Positions 23,030 to 35,900 of a stretch of DNA of 64,000 nt are shown here, piece by piece. Numbering within the stretch: position 1 is the first letter of the stretch; each line of letters begins with the position of its first letter. Below the pieces are notes generated by a model. It saw only the letters and a program-made list of their open reading frames with translations. It ran no database searches and was not told the DNA's origin. The stretch is from Lotus japonicus. Taxonomy: Eukaryota > Streptophyta > Magnoliopsida > Fabales > Fabaceae. The DNA lies in assembly GCF_012489685.1 (NCBI RefSeq), contig NC_080045.1, forward strand, positions 1,245,001-1,309,000. The letters run 5' to 3'. A program made the position numbers and the translations under genes.

Positions 23030-26000
23030 GAAAATCTCAAGTTGGATGGGAATCTTGATTTTCCATGGCTTGCCTCGTTTCCCAAATGGTTTCCCTATCC
23101 CAAGGTGCCCCTGTGAGCTCCCATGTCAAAATTTAAGAATTCTTTCCCCGATGATGGATTTCCCATGGCTAACCTGTACAAATTTGGGTGGAAAATGATT
23201 ACAAGGGAAAATATCAAGTTGGAAGGGAAACTTGGTTTTCCAGGGCATGTCTCGTTGCCCAAATGGTTTCCCTATGCCAAGGTGCCTCTGTGAGCTCCCA
23301 TGTTAAAATTTGAGAATTCTTGCCCCGATGATGGATTTCCCGTGGCTAACCTATGCGAATTTGGGTGGAAAATGAGTTTTCAAGGGTAAATATCAAGTTG
23401 GAAGGGAAAATTGGTTTTCCAAGGCATTTCTCGTTGCCCAAATGGTTTCCCTATGCCAAGGTGCCTTTGTGAGCTCCCATGTTAAAATTTGAGAATTCTT
23501 GCTCCGATGATGGATTTCCCATGGCTAACCTATGCAAATTTGGGTGGAAGATTAGTTTTAAAGGGAAAATCTCAAGTTGGAAGGGAATCTTGGTTTTCCA
23601 TGGCTTGCCTCGTTTCCCTAATAATTTCCTTATCCTAAGGTGCCCCCGTGAGCTCTCATGTTAAAATTTGAGAATTCTAGCCCTGATGATGGATTTCCCA
23701 AGGCTAACCTATGCAAATTTGGGTGGAAGATGAGCTTTCAAGGGAAAATCTCAAGTTGGATGGGAATCTTGATTTTCCATGGCTTGCCTCGTTTCCCAAA
23801 TGGTTTCCCTATCCCAAGGTGCCCCTGTGAGCACCCATGTCAAAATTTAAGAATTCTTTCCCCGATGATGGATTTCCCATGGCTAACCTGTACAAATTTG
23901 GGTGGAAAATGATTACAAGGGAAAATATCAAATTGGAAGGGAAACTTGGTTTTCCAGAGCATGTCTCGTTGCCCAAATGGTTTCCCTATGCCAAGGTGCC
24001 CCAGTGACCTTCCATGTTAAGATTTGAGAATTCTTGCCCCGATGATGGATTTCCCAAGGCTAACCTATGCAAATTTGGGTGGAAGATGAGTTTTCAAGGC
24101 AAAATCTGCAGTTGGAAGGGAATCTTGGTTTTCCATGGCTTGCCTCGTTTCCCAAATGGTTTCCCTATCCCAAGGTGCCCCCGTGAGCTCCCATGTAAAA
24201 ATTTGAGAATTCTTGCCCCGATGATGGATTTCCCTAGGCGCCATGCGAATTTGGGTGGAAAGTGAGTTTTCAAGGGAAAATTTCAAGTTGGAAGGGGAAC
24301 TTGGTTTGCCATGGCATGCCTCATTGCCCAAATGATTTCCCTATGCCAAGGTGCCCCCGTGAGCACCCATGTAAAAATATGGGAATTTTTGCCGCGTTGA
24401 TGGATTTCCCAAGGCTAACCTATGCGAATCTAGGTGGAAAATCTGTTTTCAAAGGAAAATCTCAAGTTGGAAATGAAACTTGGTTTTCCATGGCATGCCT
24501 CGTTTCCCAAATGTTTTCCCTTTGCCAAGGTGCCCCCGTGACCACCCATGTCAAAATATGGGAATTCTTGCCGCGTTGATGGATTTCCCAAGGCTAACCT
24601 ATGCGAATCTAGGTGGAAATTGTATTTTCAAAGGAAAATCTCAAGTTGGAAATGAAACTTGGTTTGCCATGGCATGCCTCGTTGCCCAAATAATTTCCCT
24701 ATGCGAAGGTGCCCCCGTGAGCTCCCAAGTCAAAATATGGGAATTCAAGCCGCGTTGATGGATTTCCCAAGGCTTAACCTATGCGAATCTAGGTGGTAAT
24801 TGTGTTTTCAAAGGAGACTCTCCAGTTGGAAATGAAACTTAGTTTGCCATGGCATGGCTCGTTGCGCAAATGGTTTCCCAATGCCTAGGTGCCCCGGTGA
24901 GCTCCCATGTCAAAATTTGGGAATTCTTGCCGCGTTGATGGATTTCCCAAAGCTAACCTATGCGAATATGGGCGGAAAATGAGTTTTCAAAAGAAAATCT
25001 CAAGTTGGAAATGAAACTTGGTTTTCCATGTCATGCCTCGTTTCCCAAATGGTTTCCCTATCCCAAGGTGCCCCTGTGAGCTCCCATGTACAAATTTGAG
25101 AATTCTTGCCCCGATGATGGATTTCCCGAGGCTAACCTATGCAAATTTGGGTGAAAAATGAGTTTTCAACGGAAAATCTCAAGTTTGAAGGGCATCTTGG
25201 TTTTCCATGTCAAGCCTCATTTCCCAAATGGTTTCCCTATCCCAAGGTGCCCCTGTGAGCACCCATGTCAAAATTTAAGAATTCTTTCCCCGATGATGGA
25301 TTTCCCATGGCTAACCTGTACAAATTTGGGTGGAAAATGATTACAAGGGAAAATATCAAGTTGGAAGGGAAACTTGGTTTTCCAGAGCATGTCTCGTTGC
25401 CCAAATGGTTTCCCTATGCCAAGGTGCCCCAGTGACCTTCCATGTTAAGATTTGAGAATTCTTGCCCCGATGATGGATTTCCCGAGGCTAACCTATGCAA
25501 ATTTGGGTGAAAAATGAGTTTTCAACGGAAAATCTCAAGTTTGAAGGGCATCTTGGTTTTCCATGTCAAGCCTCATTTCCCAAATGGTTTCCCTATCCCA
25601 AGGTGTCCCTGTGAGCTCCCATGTAAAAATTTGAGAATTCTTGCCCCGATGATGGATTTCCCGAGGCTAACCTATGCTAATTTGGGTGGAAAATGAGTTT
25701 TCAAGGGAAAATCTCAAGTTTGAAGGGCATCTTGGTTTTCCATGGCTTGCCTCGTTTCCCAAATGGTTTCCCTATCCCGAGGTGCCCCTGTGAGCTCCCA
25801 CATCAAAATTTAAGAATTCTTTCTCCGATGATGGATTTCCCATGGCTAACCTGTGCAAAATTGGGTGGAAAATGATTACAAATGAAAATATCAAGTTGGA
25901 AGGGAAACTTGGTTTTCCAGGGCATGTCTCGTTGCCCAAATGGTTTCCCTATGCCAAGGTGCCTCTATGAGCTCCCATGTTAAAATTTGAGAATTCTTGC

Positions 26001-29000
26001 CCCGATGATGGATTTCCCATGGATAACCTATGCAAATTTGGGTGGAAGATTAGTTTTCAAGGGAAAATCTCAAGTTGGAAGGGAATCTTGGTTTTCCATG
26101 GCTTGCCTCGTTTCCCAAATGGTTTCCCTATGCGAATCTAGGTGGAAATTGTGTTTTCAAAGGAAAATCTCAAGTTGGAAATGAAACTTGGTTTGCATTG
26201 GCATGCCTTGTTGCGCAAATGGTTTCCCAATGCCCAGGTGCCTCTGTGAGCTCCCATGTTAAAATTTGAGAATTCTTGCCCCGATGATGGATTTCCCAAG
26301 GCTAACCTATGCGAATTTGGGTGGAAGATTAGTTTTCAAGGGAAAATCTCAAGTTGGAAGGGAATCTTGGTTTTCCATGGCTTGCCTCGTTTCCCAAATG
26401 GTTTCCCTATGCGAATCTAGGTGGAAATTGTGTTTTCAAAGGAAAATCTCAAGTTGGATGGGAATCTTGATTTTCCATGGCTTGCCTCGTTTCCCAAATG
26501 GTTTCCCTATCCCAAGGTGCCCCTTAGAGCTCCCATGTCAAAATTTAAGAATTCTTTCCCCGATGATGGATTTCCCATGGCTAACCTATACAAATTTGGG
26601 TGGAAAATGATTACAAGGGAAAATATCAAGTTGGAAGGGAAACTTGGTTTTCCAGGGCATGTCTCGTTGCCCAATTGGTTTCCCTATGCCAAGGTGCCTC
26701 TGTGAGCTCCCATGTTAAAATTTGAGAATTCTTGCCCCGATGATGGATTTCCCGTGGCTAACCTATGCGAATTTGGGTGGAAAATGAGTTTTCAAGGGTA
26801 AATATCAAGTTGGAAGGGAAAATTGGTTTTCCAGGGCATTTCTCGTTGCCCAAATGGTTTCCCTATGCCAAGGTGCCTTTGTGAGCTCCCATGTTAAAAT
26901 TTGAGAATTCTTGCTCCGATGATGGATTTCCCATGGCTAACCTATGCAAATTTGGGTGGAAGATTAGTTTTAAAGGGAAAATCTCAAGTTGGAAGGGAAT
27001 CTTGGTTTTCCATGGCTTGCCTCGTTTCCCAAATAATTTCCTTATCCTACGGTGCCCCCGTAAGCTCTCATGTTAAAATTTGAGAATTCTAGCCCTGATG
27101 ATGGATTTCCCAAGGCTAACCTATGCAAATTTGGGTGGAAGATGAGCTTTCAAGGGAAAATCTCAAGTTGGATGGGAATTTTGATTTTCCATGGCTTGCC
27201 TCGTTTCCCAAATGGTTTCTCTATCCCAAGGTGCCCCTGTGAGCACCCATGTCAAAATTTAAGAATTCTTTCCCCGATGATGGATTTCCCATGGCTAACC
27301 TGTACAAATTTGGGTGGAAAATGATTACAAGGGAAAATATCAAGTTGGAAGGGAAACTTGGTTTTCCAGGGCATGTCTCGTTGCCCAAATGGTTTCCCTA
27401 TGTCAAGGTGCCCCAGTGACCTTCCATGTTAAAATTTGAGAATTCTTGCCCCGATGATGGATTTCCCAAGGCTAACCTATGCAAATTTGGGTGGAAGATG
27501 AGTTTTCAAGGGAAAATCTGCAGTTGGAAGGGAATCTTCGTTTTCCATGGCTTGCCTCGTTTCCCAAATGGTTTCCCTATCCCAAGGTGCCCCCGTGAGC
27601 TCCCATGTAAAAATTTGAGAATTCTTGCCCCGATGATGGATTTCCCTAGGCGCCATGCGAATTTGGGTGGAAAGTGAGTTTTCAAGGGAAAATATCAAGT
27701 TGGAAGGGGAACTTGGTTTGCCATGGCATGCCTCATTGCCCAAATGATTTCCCTATGCCAAGGTGCCCCCGTGAGCACCCATGTAAAAATATGGGAATTT
27801 TTGCCGCGTTGATGGATTTCCCAAGGCTAACCTAAGCGAATCTAGGTGGAAAATCTGTTTTCAAAGGAAAATCTCAAGTTGGAAATGAAACTTGGTTTTC
27901 CATGGCATGCCTCGTTGCCCAAATGATTTCCCTTTGCCAAGGTGCCCCCGTGACCACCCATGTCAAAATATGGGAATTCTTGCCGCGTTGATGGATTTCC
28001 CAAGGCTAACCTATGCGAATCTAGGTGGAAATTGTATTTTCAACGGAAAATCTCAAGTTGGTAATGAAACTTGGTTTGCCATGGCATGCCTCGTTGCCCA
28101 AATAATTTCCCTATGCCAAGGTGCCCCCGTGAGCTCCCAAGTCAAAATATGGGAATTCAAGCCGCGTTGATGGATTTCCCAAGGCTTAACCTATGCGAAT
28201 CTAGGTGGTAATTGTGTTTTCAAAGGAGACTCTCCAGCTGTAAATGAAACTTAGTTTGCCATGGCATGGCTCGTTGCGCAAATGGTTTCCCAATGCCTAG
28301 GTGCCCCGGTGAGCTCCCATGTCAAAATTTGGGAATTCTTGCCGCGTTGATGGATTTCCCAAAGCTAACCTATGCGAATATGGGCGGAAAATGAGTTTTC
28401 AAAAGAAAATCTCAAGTTGGAAATGAAACTTGGTTTTCCATGTCATGCCTCGTTTCCCAAATGGTTTCCCTATCCCAAGGTGCCCCTGTGAGCTCCCATG
28501 TACAAATTTGAGAATTCTTGCCCCGATGATGGATTTCCCGAGGCTAACCTATGCAAATTTGGGTGAAAAATGAGTTTTCAACGGAAAATCTCAAGTTTGA
28601 AGGGCATCTTGGTTTTCCATGTCAAGCCTCATTTCCCAAATGGTTTCCCTATCCCAAGGTGTCCCTGTGAGCTCCCATGTAAAAATTTGAGAATTCTTGC
28701 CCCGATGATGGATTTCCCGAGGCTAACCTATGCTAATTTGGGTGGAAAATGAGTTTTCAAGGGAAAATCTCAAGTTTGAAGGGCATCTTGGTTTTCCATG
28801 GCTTGCCTCGTTTCCCAAATGGTTTCCCTATCCCGAGGTGCCCCTGTGAGCTCCCATATCAAAATTTAAGAATTCTTTCTCCGATGATGGATTTCCCATG
28901 GCTAACCTGTGCAAAATTGGGTGGAAAATGATTACAAATGAAAATATCAAGTTGGAAGGGAAACTTGGTTTTCCAGGGCATGTCTCGTTGCCCAAATGGT

Positions 29001-29515
29001 TTCCCTATGCCAAGGTGCCTCTATGAGCTCCCATGTTAAAATTTGAGAATTCTTGCCCCGATGATGGATTTCCCATGGATAACCTATGCAAATTTGGGTG
29101 GAAGATTAGTTTTCAAGGGAAAATCTCAAGTTGGAAGGGAATCTTGGTTTTCCATGGCTTGCCTCGTTTCCCAAATGGTTTCCCTATGCGAATCTAGGTG
29201 GAAATTGTGTTTTCAAAGGAAAATCTCAAGTTGGAAATGAAACTTGGTTTCATTGGCATGCCTCGTTGCGCAAATGGTTTCCCAATGCCCAGGTGCCTCT
29301 GTGAGCTCCCATGTTAAAATTTGAGAATTCTTGCCCCGATGATGGATTTCCCAAGGCTAACCTATGCGAATTTGGGTGGAAGATTAGTTTTCAAGGGAAA
29401 ATCTCAAGTTGGAAGGGAATCTTGGTTTTCCATGGCTTGCCTCGTTTCCCAAATGGTTTCCCTATGCGAATCTAGGTGGAAATTGTGTTTTCAAAGGAAA
29501 ATCTCAAGTTGGAAA
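23030..29515 (+). repeat. Nineteen-monomer block duplicated within array 1 (offsets 3412 then 3056 bp)
   Basis: About 23030-25245 recurs at about 26442-28657 with offset 3412 bp (19 monomers). From about 25450 to 26455 the match continues to about 28506-29510 with offset 3056 bp. The 356 bp difference equals two monomers present only in the left copy (around 25245-25450). Rare shared variants such as GGAATTCAAGCCGCG and AATGCCTAGGTGCCC support recent block duplication by unequal exchange. Confidence 0.8.
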
Positions 29516-30728
29516 TGAAACTTGGTTTTCCATGTCATGCCTTTTTTCCTAAATGGTTTCCCTATCCCAAGGTGTCCCTGTGAGCTCCCATGTAAAAATG
29601 TGAGAATTCTTGCCCCGATGATGGATTTCCCGAGGCTAACCTATGCGAATTTGGGTGGAAAATGAGTTTTCAAGGGAAAATCTCATGTTTGAAGGGCATC
29701 TTGGTTTTCCATCTCATGCCTCGTTTCCCAAATGGTTTCCCTATCCCAAGGTGCCCCTGTGAGCTCCCATGTAAAAATTTGAGAATTCTTGCCCCGATGA
29801 TGGATTTCCCGAGCCTAACCTATGCAAATTTGGGTGGAAAATGAGTTTTCAAGAGAAAATCTTAAGTTTGAAGGGCATCTTGGTTTTCCATGGCTTGCCT
29901 CGTTTCCCAAATGGTTTCCCTATCCCAAGGTGCCCCCGTGAGGGCTCCCATGTCAAAATTTAAGAATTCTTTCCCCGATGATGGATTTTGTAAGGCCCTA
30001 AGTTCAATTTGGAACAATTTTATGGAAGTTTGAATAAAATTGAAGTTTTAGTTAATGTTTGATAGCTGGCAGATTAGAACTGTCAACTGGGGTGAATTTT
30101 TAGAGGGTCTTAACGACTTCATTTGGGAAAACTTCCTTCATGAGAGTTGTAGCCCTTTAAGTCTAGAAAATTCTCGAAGTGGAATCAGGTCATTCCCACC
30201 TCTGTAGCTCGAGATATCATCGGTTTAGTGACGATGGTTCAGGCTGTACAGTACCAGCGGATTTAATTGATTTGTTTCCTTTCAATTCCGAGTTTGATCG
30301 TGATATAACTAAAAAGGGCTGAGGTTTTTGATTAGTTTTAGACCTGAGTAAGTTCTTAAGTGATGGGGTCAAGGGTTTTGACTTGGGTCGGGCTTGAAGG
30401 AAAACAAACCCTAGCCCAAGAGAGGGAGAGAGGGGACGCGGGCTATGTAGGGTTTTGGGGGGGAAAGGGTTTCCTTTCACACTATTCTGAAGAAAGAAAC
30501 CTGGTGCACTTCTGAAACACGTAAAACAGAGGAGAAAGAGTGAGAGAAACTTTCCCCTTGCACCCTAGTCGTCACCGTCCCAAGCCCCACCACCGTCGAC
30601 GTGTTCGCACAAGAGGGAGAAGGAGTTCGCGAGCGAGAGGGAGAGAGGAAGGTCACGCGTGGGAGAAGAGGAGAGAAACCAGAACCTTGCTCTTCAATTT
30701 CATCTTTTCTTCAAGCCTAAGGACAAAG

Positions 30729-31931
30729 GTAAGGGCTGGTCCTAGGATCTCTTGGGTAGAATAGGAGTTATATCTTGAGTTTTCCTTGGAAAGTTATGAC
30801 TTTTACCATGAGTTTGCATGAGTTTGTGCTTGAGTGAGGTGGCTGCACCTTGTTGCTAAGTTTATCATGGTCTATATTTTGCTCTAACATGTTCAGTTCT
30901 GGTTCAATATTTACGTGAAGGATTCCATGATAGTAGTAAATCTCAATTTGGCATGTTCTTGATGTTAAGGGGATTTTTGTGAAAGAGATGTTTGCTGGAA
31001 AATTTTACTAGATGGTGATATGGGGTGTAATATGCCATACGTGTTTTTTTTTTAAGATTCAAGGTCCTGGAAATTTTGCTCATGTGATGATTGTATACTT
31101 ACTTTAAAATTGGCCTTATTTCCTGCGTTGATGATGATGTGAGTTTGCTGGATTTTTCTTTTACAATTGTATAAATGTTTGACTTGGAAAAATGTTATGG
31201 TAAGTAATCAAGGGAAAAAGAAATTTTTTTTTACAAACCTAGGGACCAAAGTTGGTCTCGGCCGAACCCAACTTGGAGGGGAGTTTGGTGACTTTTTCCT
31301 TGGTTGGTTGCTTACGTACATAATAATTTTCCTTGGTAATCTTGTAGCATTTTTAATGCATGAGTTATGAATTTTGGCGACACGGGTCGCTCACCTAGCC
31401 GTAATTCCCGTGTTACCCTTTAAGGAATTAATTATGTCTTGTTGGGAGTGTAAACTTTGAGATGAGAAAATAAAAGACTTAGGATGACTTGACCTAGAGC
31501 CTCAATCTTAAGAAAGTGAATTAACTCGCTTGCAAGATGATTGTGAATAAAATTTTATTGGACATAGGTCTAGTGAGACTATGGACCATGAGAACGATGG
31601 TACCTTGCACGCGAGGGAGTTATTTGGGTCGACTGCGGTCACCCGTGAACTCTGTGGGCCGGTGTGGCTCACGTGATTTGGTTGACTGCGGTCACCGTGA
31701 ACTTTTGTGGATCATTGCGGCTCCACGTGATTTGGTTGACTGCGGTCACCGTGATAACCGTGCCTCTGCGGAAGCACGAAGATGGCCATGGAAAATTTGG
31801 TGGGTTGTGTGAAGTGAGGAACCGATAGATGACTAACTAACATCTTAAGCCCTAATGTAAAAGAGATAGTTACTTTTTAAAATTGTGGAAGTTGTCTCAT
31901 TATATCTATTGTATTATGTGTTTTCTTTTAG
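30729..31931 (+). promoter_or_regulatory. Possible intron within the 5' LTR, upstream of the LTR ORF
   Basis: The donor context is ACAAAG|GTAAGG (GT at 30729) and the acceptor context is TGTGTTTTCTTTTAG|AC (AG at 31930-31931). The next ATG after the acceptor that opens a long frame is 31981. The same pair is at 37104 and 38306 in the 3' LTR. This is inference from splice-site shape only. Confidence 0.35.
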
Positions 31932-31980
31932 ACCTGACCCTTTCTTGTTTGCTATGTGTTTATTTGGGGGGGGGGGGTAG

Positions 31981-32415
31981 ATGGCGTCGACGACAACGAC
32001 GTACGTGCCTCGCTGGAGGCTGAGACTTGATGGGGAGCTAGACGATCGGGCCTGGAGAGCCGGCTCCTCCGGGATCCGAAGAGTTTATGTCGGAGATGTT
32101 AGCTTTATATTGATGGACCGGGACGACAATATAGTGGAGGTTCGCACGGTTGAAGGGGGCATCCTTGACATGCCCTATCCACCTCCTAGGTTCCTACGAC
32201 CTGAGGTCGAGGGAGTCGGGGAAACACCTTCTGAGCCTAAGGCTGGGACACCTGCTGAGTTCGTGCCTCAAGACGGGTCAGACGCTTCGGTTACAGGACA
32301 ACAACTCTATGGAGGGGGCACACGGTGGATTCACAACAATTTAGTGGGACCGAGACCCAGGAAGAGGAGACAGGTGGTAGACGATGACAAACCAAAGGAT
32401 GAACCTGCCGAGTGA
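31981..32415 (+). CDS. LTR-encoded ORF, 144 codons, function unknown (5' LTR copy)
   Basis: The ATG follows a run of 12 G and an in-frame TAG, so this start is the upstream limit. The protein begins MASTTTTYVPRWRLRL, has a compact N-terminal half with RRVYVGDVSFILMDRDDNIV, then MPYPPPRFLRPE, a Pro/Glu-rich linker, a basic patch RPRKRRQ and an acidic end (DDDKPKDEPAE). The patch could be a nuclear localisation signal. I recognise no known domain. It lies about 410 bp from the LTR end and is intact in both LTRs. A diverged homologue stands at the same relative place in the solo LTR at 11781. Confidence 0.6.
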   Translation: MASTTTTYVPRWRLRLDGELDDRAWRAGSSGIRRVYVGDVSFILMDRDDNIVEVRTVEGGILDMPYPPPRFLRPEVEGVGETPSEPKAGTPAEFVPQDGSDASVTGQQLYGGGTRWIHNNLVGPRPRKRRQVVDDDKPKDEPAE

Positions 32416-32832
32416 CCGTGACACTGATAGCTGGACTGGGAGCCCTATGAGCGAGCGTTCTTTTGGAACTTCATTTTATTTTGTTGAGTTTTATGAGAAC
32501 TTGAGTAACTGATGTAAACTATTTACTTCCGCCGTGGTTTTTCCATACGTGGGTGTGGACACGGTTTTCTTTATTTACTTACAGTTGATTTTATAACGGT
32601 TGATGTTTTATCTTCTTTTTGAGTTTAATGCAAAACGGGTTTCTTTAACCCGCGGTTTATGGTTGTGTTATGAATCGGAAAACATTAAAGTGATTTCTAT
32701 CAATGGTATTCAAGAGCTTTCAAAAGTAAAAACGACCTTTATCCACTAATCAAGAGTAATAAATGAATCGGCGAAAATTTTTGTGAAAAATTGGTTACTG
32801 TGTGACACTCGAGAAATCGGGGCGTTACATTG

Positions 32833-32844
32833 TGGTATCAGAGC
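32833..32844 (+). other. Primer binding site, initiator tRNA-Met
   Basis: TGGTATCAGAGC is exact, three bases after the LTR end at 32829. Confidence 0.93.
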
Positions 32845-32978
32845 TCCGGTTGAGAAACCAGAGCACTAAGGGTTTTGGGCTTACGAGTTTCCGAACTCGT
32901 TGATGTTTTTGTTTTTGATAAAGATGTTTTCAAAGCTTCGCGGTGAGATTGGGTAGACTTGTGTGCTAAGATGTTTGC

Positions 32979-35900
32979 TTGACTGTGAGATTGTCTGAAA
33001 TTAGTATCATTGCCGTGATACTTGAGTCTTTAATGGTGTTATTTGATTCTGGTGCTACACACTCATTCATTGCTGAGGAGTGTGTGAAAAAGTTAGGATT
33101 GCTAACTGCTGATTTACCATTCGATTTGGTGGTGTCGACCCCTGCCGCCGATCGATTAGTTACACGCACGGCTTACAATGTCCGTTGGTTTACGAGGATC
33201 GGAAGTTCTTTGCGAACCTCGTCTGTTTAGGGCTCAAAGAACTGGATGTGATCTTGGGAATGGATTGGTTAGCGCAATATCACGTGCTCTTAGATTGTGC
33301 TAACAAGGCGGTAGTATTCCCAGATCCCGGTGTTACGGATTACTTAAACTCGTACAACTTGGGGAAGGGTTCACCGGCGTATGTGAACTCTATCGTTGCC
33401 GAAGCGAAACATGATGGTGATGTGCGCAATATCTTGGTGGTACAGGAGTATGTCGATGTGTTCCCAGAAGATGTACCCGGCTTACCACCAGTAAGATAGA
33501 CGGAGTTCTCTATTGACATTGTGCCCGGTACTGGACCAATATCAATGGCACCTTATCGTATGGCCCCAGCGGAGTTGGCAGAATTGGCAAAGCAGTTGGA
33601 TGATCTATCCTCAAAGGGATTCATTCGACCTAGCGTATCGCCATGGGGTGCACCTGTGCTATTGGTAAAGAAGAAGGATGGGAAGTCCAGATTGTGTGTG
33701 GATTACCGGCAGCTGAATAAGGTGACAGTGAAGAACCGTTATCCGATGCCTCAGATAGACGACTTAATGGATCAACTTAGAGGAGCGGTGATTTTCTCGA
33801 AGATAGATCTTAAGTCAGGATACCATCAGGTCCGAGTTAAGGAATCTGACATTCAGAAAACCGCATTCAGGACTCGATACGGGCATTACGAATATCTTGT
33901 GATGCCGTTTGGAGTTACTAATGCACCTGCAATGTTCATGGACTACATGAATAGGGTGTTCAGACCATTCCTGGACAAGTTCGTGGTAGTATTCATCGAT
34001 GACATCCTAATCTACTCGAAGAGTAGAGAGGAACATGAGGAGCATCTGCGCCAGGTGTTGGGCGTGTTGCGAGGGAAACAGCTGTATGCGAACGGCTCAA
34101 AGTGTGAGTTTTGGATGGATGAGGTGAAATTTTCTGGGCATGTCATATCAAGTCAGGGTGTGGCAGTGGATCCTAGCAAGATCGAGACGATTTTGTCATG
34201 GGAGCAACCAAAGACAGCAAGCGACATCAGAAGCTTTGTTGGGCTTGTTGGCTACTATAGACGATTCGTCAAAGATTACGCAAAGTTGACTTCGCCGTTG
34301 ACCCCGTTGACAAAGAAGAATCAACCGTTTGCGTGGACGGAGAAGTGTGAGACTAGTTTCCAGAAGTTGAAGAAGCGGCTGACCACCGCACCCATACTAG
34401 CTTTACCTAAGGAAGGAGAACCTTATGACGTGTATCGTGATGCGTCGCACAATGGTTTGGGGTGTGTAATGATGCAAGATAAGAAAGCAATTGCCTATGC
34501 TTCAAGGCAGTTGAAGACTCATGAGAAGAACTACCCCACACATGACTTGGAGTTGGCTGCCATAGTTTATGCTCTCAAGATTTGGAGACACTACCTCTAT
34601 GGTAGTACGTTCACGATCTACAGCGATCATAAGAGCTTAAAGTACTTATTTGATCAGAAGGATCTGAACATGAGGTAGCGGAGGTGGATGGAATTCCTGC
34701 AGGACTATGAGTTCACTCTACAGTACCATCCGGGGAAAAGCAATGTCGTAGCCGACGCTCTCAGCCGGAAGGCTATACATGTGTCCTCAATGATGGTCAA
34801 GGAGTTAGAATTGTTGGAGGCTTTCCGAGATCTGAGCTTGGACGTTAAGCTCGCACCAGGAAAACTGAGTTTCGGAATGGTGACGGTGTCAAGTGGACTC
34901 TTGGAAGAGATCAAGTCTAGACAAGAGACTGATGAAGGGATAGCTGAGTGGCGAAACCGTGTGACTCAGGGAAAGGCACCAGAGTTCTCTATTGGAAATG
35001 ACAATATTTTGCGATGCAAGGGACGGATATGTGTGCCTAACGATGCAGAAATGAGAAGATTGATCCTGGATGAAGGGCACAAGAGTAGGTTGAGTATCCA
35101 TCCCGGAATGAACAAGATGTATCAGGACTTGAAACTTCACTTCTGGTGGCCTGGGATGAAGAAGCAGGTTGCTGAGTATGTTTCTACTTGCTTGACATGT
35201 CAGAAAGCGAAGGTAGAGCATCAGAAGCCCGCAGGGAAGCTGCAACCACTAGATGTCCAGAGTGGAAGTGGGACAGTCTTTCTATGGACTTCGTGACGAC
35301 TTTACCTTTAACTCGGAGGAAATTCGATGCAATTTGGGTTGTTGTTGATCGTTTGACAAAGACCGCTCATTTTATCCCGATCAACCTGAAGTACAAGGTG
35401 GAGAAATTGGCGGAGATTTATGTGGCTGAGATTGTGCGTCTGCATGGTGTGCCGACCAGCATCGTGTCAGACAGAGATCCGAGGTTTACCTCTCACTTTT
35501 GGGGAGCCTTGCAGCAGGCCCTCGGAACTAAGTTGAGATTGAGCTCTGCCTATCATCCGCAAACCGATGGGCAGACAAAGAGGACAATCCAGTCGCTGGA
35601 AGATTTGCTACGGGCCTGTGTGTTGGATCACAAGGGCAATTGGGATGAGATGCTGCCATTGATCGAATTCACTTACAACAATAGTTTCCATGCGAGCATC
35701 GGCATGGCACCTTACGAAGCTTTGTACGGTCGGAGGTGTCGTACGCCCTTATGCTGGCATCAAGATGGAGAAAATTTGGTGATTGGCCCGGGATTGGTGC
35801 AACAGACCACCGAGGAAGTCAGGAGAATTCAGGAAAAGATGAGAACCGCGCAGAGTCGCCAAAAGAGTTACGCCGACAACCGACGAAAGGAGTTGGAATT

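Larger units (their letters stand above)
12615..29988 (+). repeat. Satellite array 1: about 97 head-to-tail monomers of about 178.5 bp
   Basis: All monomers run in one direction. Landmarks in nearly every copy are GAGAATTCTTGCC (an EcoRI site), GATGATGGATTT or GTTGATGGATTT, ACCTATGC, TCAAGTTGGAA and TTCCATGGC (often an NcoI site). At least three monomer types alternate: one with GCCGCGTTGATGG and AATCTAGGTGG, one with GCCCCGATGATGG and ATTTGGGTGGAAGATGAG, and one with AAAATGATTACAAGG and GGGCATGTCTCG. Open frames of 60-130 codons recur with the monomer; they are repeat artefacts, not genes. Monomer length fits nucleosome-sized satellites, but the centromeric role is not shown. Confidence 0.97.
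29989..32829 (+). repeat. 5' LTR of the gypsy element (2841 bp)
   Basis: It is bounded by satellite on the left and by the primer site on the right. By eye it differs from the 3' LTR at about 25 positions, including homopolymer lengths. Near 31627-31760 it holds about 2.5 copies of a roughly 54 bp unit with GACTGCGGTCACC. It carries the LTR ORF at 31981. Confidence 0.93.

Noticed and set aside
12858..29844. Dozens of 60-130 codon open frames on both strands across the satellite
   Set aside because: They repeat at the monomer period, have no start context or domain, and exist because most monomers lack stops in some frame. They are satellite artefacts.
12615..29988. CRISPR array
   Set aside because: Repeats are head-to-tail satellite monomers with no unique spacers, in a plant genome.
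12615..29988. CENP-B-box-like motif in the satellite
   Set aside because: No match to the core TTCG....A..CGGG pattern was found in the common monomer types. Short dyads such as CCCAA...TTGGG are present but unspecific.
30540..30764. 74-codon Arg-rich frame in the gypsy LTR leader (also 36915-37139)
   Set aside because: It comes from GA-rich leader sequence, crosses the possible splice donor, and has no counterpart in the related solo LTR.
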